Below are positions 22,836 to 31,365 of a stretch of DNA of 64,000 nucleotides, in pieces; position 1 is the first letter of the stretch, and each line of letters begins with the position of its first letter. The DNA lies in contig NC_133400.1 in assembly GCF_047511655.1 (NCBI RefSeq), forward strand, positions 33,744,001 through 33,808,000, written 5' to 3'. Below the pieces are notes generated by a model that was not told where the DNA came from, searched no databases, and saw only the letters and a program-made list of their open reading frames with translations. Position numbers and translations under genes: made by a program. Source of the stretch: Castor canadensis (taxonomy: Eukaryota > Chordata > Mammalia > Rodentia > Castoridae).

Positions 22836-25800
22836 TTAGCCCATTTTTCTTAATAAGAAAGATATATTCCCTCTGGCTATACTTTGGGTCACCATCTTCC
22901 CTTGTAGGCATAAAATTTGAGTAATACTGACTCCCATGTTCAGAACCAAAGTCACTTAGGAAGGATTTAAGCCCATCCTTCTCATGATTTCTTAAAAGAT
23001 GGATATAAACAGAGATGTGTTGGTAAATGCTTTGCAATTGGCTCTGTGAATAATAAAAGCCTGGATCTATAGAAATTGTCAATTCCTGTGACCTAAATAT
23101 TCCCGTGCTGGCTGAACTTGAGCTACCAACATGATATCCATGAAAAGTGCCACACAATCAATTTATGTGAGCTGACCCAGCATACCACTGGCACAATCCA
23201 TAGAAGCAACCAGAGTTTGGGTAAACAAAGGCACAGAGTCTCCTCCACTTGTTTTGGTTCTATGAGGATGGAAAGCAGGGACTAGTAAAGCTTTTTCTAT
23301 GAAAAGGGGCAGCTTGTAGATCTGGAACATCCCAGAGAAAGTATGATGCATCAGGGTCTTGTGTCGTGGGTCATTTCAGTCTGATGACATTAAAAACTCA
23401 CATTCACATTTTTTTTTTCTGAAGTCATTTTGTGTCAGGTTTTACATCACTCACAACCAAATATGGAGCAACATATATTATATATATACTCTTGAATTAT
23501 CATAAGAATAAAGCAATCTTATCTATACAAAGCTTTGTAAATTTAAGGTCTTCCCCTTCTGATTGGTGTCTGCAAGGGATCACTGCTCTTCACCATGAAC
23601 CAAGGAACAAAGTTCTCTAATGGTTTGTAATGTCCTGGATGAGGAGATCGAGACCATGGGTTTTCCCCCTTGCCACCACATTGGCAGAGATGATTAGAGA
23701 GGTAACTTCTCTTCTGGGAAAAAACAAGAGGTGGATCTATCAAATGGTAGTTTTCCTTGAATGCCACCCTTTATGTTACCTTGGAGGGCCAAGGCCATTT
23801 AGAAATACCAGAAGTCACTAAAACCAAAGCTTCTGACAATAGCACCTTTTCAGCAGTTCAAATGACAGCAGGACTGTCACTTGCCAAGGGAGAGAGGCTT
23901 AGGTTACTGCCAAGAGTCTGCCTCTCAAAGAAGAGACAGAAGACAGAGTGTGACAGAGCCCCCTTCCTGCCTGCTCAGCACTATGGCTAGGCATCCAGCA
24001 TCTGAAGTCTTAGAAGCACCACCAGAGGTGCTCCACATCCAGGTGTAGGAGAAAACCAGCAAATCTGCTCCCAATAATGGCAGGTTCCAATGAGTCCTTG
24101 CTTCTCCTAAAAAATACTGAGATGAATGACTCTCTGGCCCCTTTCCCATAGCAATGAAACTTCACATATTGTGCTAATTTTGATAGCTGAAAGAACCTGA
24201 GAGGGAGGCAGGCAGCTGAAAGCTTGCCATTAGAAAAGTGAAGGACTGGACTTGACCATGGGACTCAACTTGGTATAGACTAAAACACAGTGGTCTTGAC
24301 TTCAGCTCTAGAATCTTTACCTTCATCATTGTTTCTAACTTGCTTAGCCTTCCAGAGGGACTGTTATCATCAATTATTTCTTTTCTAAGTACATACAAAT
24401 CTCAAAATATTCCAAAGTAATGTTCTACTTAATAAACTTAGTCTCTACTTAAACACCCTTTTCTGTTTAACATGAGCACCAATCCCCTCCTCTCGGTTAT
24501 TTGTGCTTTGGAGCAAGTCTTTGACTAAAACACAGAGTGGACAGGAAAGCTAAATCACAAAACTTGTAGAGGATTCCAGGAAGTTGGTAAAAATGGTGAC
24601 AGAGGCCTACAAGGATGTTTCAGAGTTTAACAATGAAATATGAGAAAATCACGATGTATCAGGAAAGGTGCTTCAAATTATGACCTCAACACTGAAGAAT
24701 TAATAGAGGTCTTTGCAGAAACTGACAAAGCACTCACATATTTTCACTACAAAAGTGACTTTTAAAGTGACTTCAATCTAAAGAGATCAAGGATTAGATA
24801 AGGGACATGGTTGAAAAAAATTCCACCCCTTGACACATTCTTTGTTCATTTGAAGAGTTAACAAATTATTGTGTATAGACTCTATTTTACTAAGTACAAG
24901 ATAAAATAATTTCCTTTTTCAATCTCTAGACTCTGGAGACCTTTTTACTCCCTTCATCCTGTGAAATGTGGTCCTTCATTTTCAGTGGACTTATTCTCAA
25001 ATGTATTTATCTTCTACCGCTAGATAATAGGGACCACCTCTACATGGAAGGTACTTAGTGTTTACTGGATGGTTGTTGGAAGAATGGAAATGGCTTCTTT
25101 GCCTTCAGGCATGACCACAGTCAGACCAGCCCTAATCAGCAAGCAACTGCAACGTGGTTATTAAAGATATTTCTGGAAAGAGATGAATCTTAGTGTAACA
25201 GGGGCCTCTTAAAATTAGGAGTTTAAAGAGCCTTAAAATTGTTTGTGTTTTTTTTTTTCTGCTAACCTGCCTTTTAAGCTAGCTCTCCTTCTCATGCTGA
25301 GAGTGGAAGCTGAAATCAGCTCCCAAAGCCCCAGCCCCTGGCACAGCAGGAGAGTCCCAGCTGAGACCACATGTGCGGGTCTCCTGCTTTCATTCTATCC
25401 CTCCTATAAATTGTAAAGTTGCTATGGAGAAGGTAGAGACAGATTGCAAATGGCTATCTCCCAGTTCTAGCCAATGAATAAGTCCACTTTTTCATTTTAT
25501 ATATTTTATAACATTTTCTCTTACTCCTGATGTGGACAGGCATTTGAATCCAGTTAGGACCCGAAGACTCTGGCTTCTTGTCATTACAAACACCAGTAAC
25601 GTTCGCACCCTTGAGACTTTCACTCAGGGAGAGGAGATCAGCAGCATTTTAAGTCTCACTAGTTTACCTCCTGTTCTACCTCAATCAAGATATGCATGGG
25701 CATGACACCTTTGCTGTGTGCTTCTGCTATACAAGCACTCTTGCCATAGCCTTTGCCTTCGGAGCTTATGGGTTCATTAAGAAGAGTCCAGGCCTGATAT

Positions 25801-26129
25801 ATAGTTGTACAAAACTAAGGACGAGGGCATGTAACACAGATGCTGAGACCTAAGAGGAGTTCAGAGAGGAGGACCATGGAGTGACCTGAAGGATTAGCAT
25901 CAGTGAGCTAATAATGAACAGGGAAACAGAAGGAGGATGCCCCAAAGTAGGAAACAGGTCCCTTTATAAAAGAGAAAATGAACACTCGGGTATTGGGGAC
26001 ATAGGAGAGTTGGGTTAAAATAGTGAAGAATTACATGAGGATGGGCAAAGGCCATTCTCTTTTCAGTTCCATCCCATGGGTGACATTTTGGCAGCTTCTT
26101 TTACTGACTCTTCAAGGACCCTGAATGTT
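22836..26129. other. No supported gene; one L2-like piece
   Basis: About 24930-25085 resembles a diverged L2 tail ('aatagggaccacctctacat'). Several 60-117 codon frames on both strands show no family I recognise. Confidence 0.4.
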
Positions 26130-26168
26130 AATGTGTGTGCGTGCATGTGTGTGTGTGTACATGTACAT
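26130..26168. repeat. (TG)n imperfect microsatellite
   Basis: TG repeats with CA/CG interruptions. Confidence 0.85.
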
Positions 26169-26364
26169 CCCACTAGTTCAAGACCACCTTAACTTTTCCA
26201 GCAGCTGAAGTCACATCTCTCGTGAGCAAGAAATGTGCTCCACTAATACATGAAAGCTTAGACTTACGGGTTTCCAAATCCCGTTTCTCCACACCCCAAA
26301 GAGCATCCATCACTTTGGAGGTTGCTGTCACCGCAATGCCACATCGAAAAAACTCTGTGGATAA

Positions 26365-26760
26365 CAATATCAAACTCTTATTTAGCAAACAAGTCTTTAG
26401 GGTTCAGTTGTCTGGGGTGGACTTGGCTGATCTTGGCTGGTTGGCTCATATATCTGAGGATGGCTGGCTGTTGACCCATCTAGAAAGATCTCAGCTGAGA
26501 TAAATGCAGAGACTCAGCTCTCTTTCAGGTGCCTCTCTACATGCTAACCTGGGCATGTTTGCGTGGTGACAGTAGACAGTAAGAGTTAACAAGTCAAACT
26601 GCACCAGTGCCTATGGGTACATTTGCTGACACCCCACTGGTCAAAGCAAGTTGCATAACCCAGAGCTCCCAGTCAAAGTGAGAGAACATGACAGAATACC
26701 TGGCAGGCCATGGAAGTGGAGAACCCACTCCTTAATGAAGCCCACTTACCAGGAGGGTTA
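26365..26760 (-). mobile_element. Possible old interspersed repeat
   Basis: GGCTGG-rich part ('gatcttggctggttggctca') followed by 'ccactggtcaaagcaagttg' resembles a common old mammalian repeat, probably LTR-derived. I cannot name it; orientation is uncertain. Confidence 0.3.
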
Positions 26761-26999
26761 TAGAACCTTCCAATTAACAAGGCAAGGAAGGATCCAGTAG
26801 GTACCATCATGTGACACTAGCCACTCTTCCCGAAAGCTTTCTTCAAGCCTGAACACCAATAATGTGGGGAGAGAACACATTATTTTTTTTAAAGTAGCTA
26901 GCTCAGCAACCCACATTTTCCCAGGGCCGCCCTGCTCTATTCAGAATAAAGACACGGGCAATAGGCCATGCTTGGATGCCTCAGACCATCTGCCAACAA

Positions 27000-27250
27000 A
27001 AACAGAAAAAAAATTAATTATGAATGGTGTCTTCCCATGCTAATCATTTATTGTAAAGGATTTCTCCAGCTTGTTTATAATAGCTGTTGCCTAAGGGTGC
27101 ATGCTGTATAAATTGTCTGATTACAGGATACAGAGCGCTTCTTAATAGGCCTCAGCTGATTAGGAGAAGGGAAAGAAATTAAAGAGGCCATTTCCCTTTA
27201 GGTATGCAAATACCTCCCAGAACAAAAGACAAAGATATGATAGACCATGA
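27000..27250. promoter_or_regulatory. Candidate conserved non-coding element
   Basis: Repeat-free block dense in developmental-factor motifs: 'aattaattatgaatgg', 'taatcatttattg', 'ttgtttataat', 'ctgattacagg', and octamer-like ATGCAAAT at about 27204. Regulatory function is inference; cross-species alignment would decide. Confidence 0.3.
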
Positions 27251-27812
27251 TGAAACACACCCTCTTTTCTTTTTACCTTAAATTGTGTGCCGGGCAAGGA
27301 GCAAGCTTCCTTGCATGTGTCAGCTGAGACGTGAATGGTGTAGTAATTGAAACAATGCTAATGCCAGAAATGCATGTTAGATGTCGAGCTAAACTAGCTC
27401 CCTGGGCAGCCCCACAGCAAATAGTAGTGTGGGACTTGGATCTCTCTGCATCACTTCTAACTTTGGAATAATTTGACACAGGCTCATTGAGCTAAATTTG
27501 TTTGTATCACATTGACCTTCTTATTTCTGAAGCCAGAATTGACATGTCAACATCTGGCAGGGAGGGCAGCTGGAAGGCAGACTCAGTGTGTATGAAAAAC
27601 AGTGGAGAACTCACTGTTAGACTCACTTTTCATTAGACTCACTTTTTTCTTCTTGCTTCTCAAGCACACATATGAATGTGTATTCATATGTGCACACACA
27701 CATTGTGGGCACACATGACCTCACACATGCATGCAGGAGCCTTTGTTCCCACAGAGATTTTTTTTTCCCTTTAAAAACTTCATTGCTTTATCTCCTTCAA
27801 AAGTTACATTTT
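27251..27812. other. No supported feature
   Basis: Unique sequence; short frames only. Confidence 0.45.
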
Positions 27813-27904
27813 GGACTGGGGTATAGCTCAGTGGCAGTGTGCCTCCCTCACATGCACAAAGCCCTGGGCTCCAACTCCAGTACTGCAAAAAAGAGTAAAA
27901 AAAG
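27813..27904 (+). mobile_element. ID-like SINE
   Basis: 'gggtatagctcagtggca', 'gggctccaactccagtac' and an A-rich tail. Confidence 0.85.
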
Positions 27905-28718
27905 GTAAATTTTGACCTTAAATATTATAGAGAAAAGAGTTGGTCTCTGCAAATAAGCAACAGCTTTATATGAATATTCCTATGACTATTGTAACTACTG
28001 TATTATACATTAGAAGTAAGTACCTTTCATCAAAAGGCAATACGGGTTTTTTTTATTTTTTAAAAAATGATAAGCTGTCCAATTTTCCTTCTTTTTTTAA
28101 AGCATCTACTCATCTCTGACTTCTGCAAATACTCGACATGTTCTCAAAGAGTCCAACACATGAAGAGACAAACCTAAGGGACTTTAAAAAACCTTGGAAA
28201 TTTTTATTAATGGAAACTTTCATTGTCTTTGGAAAGTGCTGACAGTGCTAGACAACACAGGAGTGAGTGGGAGGCATGGCTGCACAGGTTGAGGTTGTAG
28301 CTCTTGACTATGCCTCACCAGAATCCTAATGGTCAAGGGAAATGAACATGTACTTGTAACTATCTAAAGTGTACCATGTCTTTGGAGAACTGAGATTTTG
28401 GTTAAGCATTTACACGGTGTTACATTGCACTACGTATCTGTTTCTAAAAATAGAGCTAATGCTTTTTCTGTCTCAAAAAAATGAATAAATAAAAAGTTCA
28501 TTGCTGACTTCAAGGGTATGTTCAACAGCATGATTGGCTTTCCGTATTTGGTGTTCCACATGTACACTTACTTTTTTAGGCATTATTATTATAACTAATG
28601 TAGTATAACACCACTACTAACATTTCATTTACGTTTTATTAAGTTTTAAAAGTAGTCTAACAATGACTTAAGTACATGAGAGGATACATGAGGTTATATG
28701 TCAGTACTACACCATTTA
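27905..28718. other. Host sequence before the provirus
   Basis: AT-rich unique DNA with no gene or repeat recognised. It supplies the left copy of the ATAC target duplication. Confidence 0.5.
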
Positions 28719-28722
28719 ATAC
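28719..28722. repeat. Target-site duplication ATAC, left copy
   Basis: Matches ATAC at 37398-37401 directly after the 3' LTR. Four base pairs is the normal gammaretroviral duplication length. Confidence 0.9.
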
Positions 28723-28858
28723 TGAAAGGAATAGGAGGTCTCAGCGGGCCCCAACCCCCTTGTTGGAGAAACCAGTACCAAACACCCCATGTAGATAAGA
28801 TAAGCAATGCAGCAGGGCTCAGTTAGGGCATATAGAATGTAGGGAATGTAAGCGGGGG

Positions 28859-28912
28859 GTACATGCAAGATGTGAAGTACGTGCAAGATGTGAGGTACGC
28901 GCAAGATGTGCT
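28859..28912 (+). promoter_or_regulatory. U3 triple 18-bp direct repeat, enhancer-like
   Basis: Three tandem copies of GTACRYGCAAGATGTG plus two variable bases (28859, 28877, 28895). All three are also kept in the 3' LTR at 37125-37178. Position upstream of CCAAT/TATA is where gammaretroviral enhancers lie; which factor binds is unknown. Confidence 0.75.
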
Positions 28913-28962
28913 CTGCCTGCTTGCCCAATGTTGATAACGAAAATATGCACGCCACCGCGGTC

Positions 28963-28969
28963 TATATAA
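28963..28969 (+). promoter_or_regulatory. LTR TATA box
   Basis: TATATAA, about 38 bp downstream of CCAAT and 93 bp upstream of the AATAAA signal, so transcription would begin near 28990-28998. The matching box in the 3' LTR is 37229-37235. Confidence 0.85.
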
Positions 28970-29055
28970 GATTTCCCCTAAAGAGGCTCAGGGTCGTGTT
29001 TTTCCTAACCGGTCCTGTGTGTCCATGTGGGAGCTCGACCCTGGCTAGCCAGCCC

Positions 29056-29061
29056 AATAAA
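29056..29061 (+). terminator. LTR polyadenylation signal
   Basis: AATAAA in the R region; the functional copy for genomic RNA would be the one at 37322-37327. Confidence 0.8.
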
Positions 29062-29133
29062 CTCTGCTTTGTAGATTGCATTCACGCCTGGCTCTCTGTC
29101 TCTCGGGGGAATAGGATTCCAGGTCCTAACATT

Positions 29134-29151
29134 TGGAGGTCCCACCGAGAT
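29134..29151 (+). other. Primer-binding site, tRNA-Gln
   Basis: TGGAGGTCCCACCGAGAT, 2 bp after the LTR, is the 18-nt complement of the 3' end of a tRNA-Gln including CCA. Many gammaretroviruses use tRNA-Pro; glutamine priming is also known in the group. Confidence 0.9.
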
Positions 29152-29614
29152 TTTATTTTCTCGAGAGACAGAACCTGCCTGCGAGAAAGCAGGGGCGATC
29201 TCAAGTCCTAGGCATTGGGAGAGGATCCCAGACCCTCATTTGGAGGAACTTGAGTGTTCCATTTGGGCCGCGGTGGGGATTCGGCCAATCCCCAGGGAGA
29301 TTCATTCTGGGAATCTCGCAAAGAGGACCACAGGGTCCTATTGGGAGAGGCTTTCCTCTCATTTGGGCTCGAGCATTTTAGGAACCCTGGTGCCAGGTAA
29401 AGAACTAATTGAACTAGTCGACCGACCACCCATCAAGTGGACGCCTTTCGGCCTGATATCCCAGTTGGACGGTGAGGAGGTTGAATGGGGTGCGCACCAG
29501 TGTGAGAGAAGGACCGGTCCGAGCAAGTGCTGGAGAGTGTTTTGTGTGTGTGGAATTATTGTTGTCTTCACCCTTTTTGTTCTCTCTCTCTTGGTGTTTG
29601 ATTCTCCTTCCACA
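29152..29614 (+). other. Provirus leader: splice donor and likely packaging region
   Basis: Between the primer site and gag ATG. It contains a donor CAG|GTAAAG with the junction after 29396, placed as the env splice donor of gammaretroviruses. The gag frame is open throughout this leader. RNA dimerisation/packaging is inferred from position only. Confidence 0.6.
29387..29614 (+). CDS. Glyco-Gag-like N-terminal extension in frame with gag
   Basis: An in-frame CTG at 29387 has A at -3 and G at +4 and opens 76 codons that join gag ATG at 29615 without a stop. Codons just before gag encode a strongly hydrophobic stretch (about 29537-29599, GIIVVFTLFVLSLLVF), followed by a short DSPST link. In murine leukaemia viruses a CUG-initiated leader of similar size with a membrane anchor makes glycosylated Gag, a type II membrane protein that aids release and counters host restriction. 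By position and architecture this is the same design. The frame is also open further upstream through the primer site, so the exact start is inferred. Any product would end at the TGA at 30206. Confidence 0.65.
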
Positions 29615-29708
29615 ATGGGACAGGGACAAACAACCCCAAAGTCTTTGATCCTTTCTCACTTTTCAGAAGTTAAAGAAAGGGCCTTAAATGCGGGTCTGGT
29701 CATCAAGA

Positions 29709-29717
29709 AAGGTAAGT
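29709..29717 (+). other. Second, consensus-perfect splice donor inside MA
   Basis: AAG|GTAAGT, junction after 29711, matches the mammalian 5' splice site at every core position. It could give alternative subgenomic RNAs or be incidental. Confidence 0.4.
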
Positions 29718-31215
29718 TTGACACCTTTTGTTCTACAGAGTGGCCCACCTTTGGAGTCGGGTGGCCCATTCAAGGTTCCCTCTCCCTAGACATGATCACT
29801 AAGGTTAAAGCAGTCATTTTTCAGCCAGACAATCGAGGCCATCCAGACCAAGTTCCTTACATTTTGGTTTGGGAGGATCTGGTGAGGAACCCTCCCCCTT
29901 GGTTAACAGTTTTTCTGACCCACCCCTCCAGTTCGGCCCTCGGGGCTAAAACCCCAGTCACACCCGCCTTGGTCATAAAGGAGGAGGAAAAACTTCCTCT
30001 TCCCACCTTGACCGGTCCTCAAATTAGGGCATCTCCTTCACCATCTCCGGTCTTACCAGAGAGTTCCCCCCTTTACCCATCCCTCGCAGGGGCAGAGGAA
30101 GATCGGCCGCCTCCATATATGACTCCCCCTAGCCAAGCCAGTGCCCCGGAGGAGGAAATTTCCTCATCCTCCTCAACAGGACTGGCAGCAGGAGGAGGAA
30201 TGGGTTGAAGACTTCGCCCCCGAGGGATCCGGGAAAGGGAAGGGGAAGACGGGCCCTCCTCATCAACACAGGGGGAGGAAACTGTCCCTACACTTCCAGT
30301 CCGGATGGTGGGCCAAGGGGGACCTGGAGGAGGGCAACAGTTTCAGTACTGGCCCTTCTCCTCCAGTGATCTATATAACTGGAGGACGCAGAACTCGCCC
30401 TTTTCTGAAGACCCCAAGTGTCTCATAGATCTCTTGGAGTCCATCATGCATACACACTGTCCCACTTGGGATGACTGTCATCAGCTGCTCAATACTCTTT
30501 TTACGACGGAGGAACGAGAGCGCATCCTCAACGAAGCGAGGAAGAACGTCTTGGGGGATAATGGGAGACCCACAACTCTCCAACCGGCCATAGACGAGGC
30601 TTTTCCCCTACGCTGCCCTGATTGGGATTTCGGGACCGCAGAAGGTAGGGAGCGTCTTCGGATCTACTGCCAGACTCTTATGGCCGGTCTCCGAGCAGCT
30701 GCTAGAAGGTCCACCAATTTTGCAAAAGTGAAAGCAGTCGTTCAAAGGGAAAACGAAAGCCCAGCCGGTTTCTTAGAGCGCCTCTATGAGGCATACCGTC
30801 AGTACACCCCTATTGACCCTGAGGCGGACCTCCACCGGTCTGCTGTGGTACTCTCATTCATTAATCAGGCAGCTCCAGACATTAGGAGAAAACTCAATAA
30901 ACAGGAAAACTTAGGGGAGATGACTATAAGGAAAATGCTACAGGTAGCGGAAAAGGTCTTTACCGCTAGGGAAACTCCAGAAGAAAGGGAGGAAAGACGG
31001 AGAAAGGAAGACAGGGAGGCCCAGGAGAAATTGAGAAAGGAGGACCGGGAGTTCCAGGCTAAGGAAAACCGAAAACAACAGAGAGAAATGGCCCGTATTT
31101 TCCTAGCGGGTGTCCGGGACCAACCCAGGGGAGGGGGCCACGCCAGGACCCCGGATAAGGAACACTGTTTTTACTGTAAGGAAACTGGACATTGAAAGAG
31201 AGAATGTCCTAAGTT

Positions 31216-31260
31216 AAAGGAAAGAAGAGGGTTTGAAAGGAAAGAAGAGGGTTTGAAAGG
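31216..31260 (+). repeat. 20-bp exact tandem duplication in nucleocapsid
   Basis: Units 31221-31240 and 31241-31260 are identical, with a 5-base shared edge. Twenty is not a multiple of three, so the duplication itself causes the gag frameshift. Confidence 0.95.
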
Positions 31261-31332
31261 AGACCAGGGGAAAACAGGGAAAGGGAACGAGCAGTAGAGC
31301 AGGCCAGAGTCCTCCTAGCCGGAGAAGAGGAC

Positions 31333-31365
31333 TGAAGGAGACGGGGCTCGGACCCCCTCCCCGAG
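31333..31365 (+). promoter_or_regulatory. gag UGA terminator and readthrough pseudoknot
   Basis: TGA at 31333 is followed by a 7-nt purine-rich spacer. GGGG (31343-31346) can pair with CCCC (31353-31356), and the loop CTCGG (31347-31351) can pair exactly with CCGAG (31361-31365), giving an H-type pseudoknot. Gammaretroviruses make Gag-Pol by readthrough of the gag stop with a pseudoknot about 8 nt downstream. Here the stop is UGA rather than the UAG of murine viruses. Pairing is by eye. Confidence 0.65.

Larger units (their letters stand above)
28723..29131 (+). repeat. 5' LTR (409 bp)
   Basis: Begins TGAAAGG and ends CCTAACA, an imperfect short inverted repeat with TG...CA ends. U3 holds three 18-bp direct repeats (28859-28912), a CCAAT box (about 28925) and the TATA box. 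A polyadenylation signal AATAAA lies at 29056. Five of the seven substitutions relative to the 3' LTR lie at CpG sites. Open frames crossing it are incidental. Confidence 0.95.
29615..31335 (+). pseudogene. gag: gag (MA-p12-CA-NC), broken
   Basis: Gag builds the virion at the plasma membrane. The ATG at 29615 has a strong context and starts MGQ, a myristoylation signal. MA spans about 29615-29950. PPPY at 30107-30118 is the Nedd4-type late domain. CA begins about 30295, has the major homology region (QRENESPAGFLERLYEAYRQ, about 30743) and a highly charged Arg/Glu/Lys helix near 30970-31090, typical of the genus. The CCHC knuckle begins at 31166 (CFYC). Lesions: TGA at 30206-30208 in p12; TGA at 31193-31195 where the knuckle Trp belongs; and a 20-bp tandem duplication at 31221-31260 that shifts the frame and leads to TAG at 31295. 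Without these the frame would reach TGA at 31333-31335, the presumed natural end. Confidence 0.93.

Noticed and set aside
28859-28912. CRISPR-like array
   Set aside because: Repeats are directly tandem with no spacers, inside an LTR of a mammalian genome.
28716-28955. Minus-strand frame with a repeating HILHV pattern (also 36899-37216)
   Set aside because: The amino-acid repeat is only the U3 18-bp repeat read backwards.
28906-29211. 101-codon frame over R-U5 (and its twin at 37172-37474)
   Set aside because: Lies wholly in LTR regulatory sequence and has no domain; it is a by-product of GC-rich LTR sequence.
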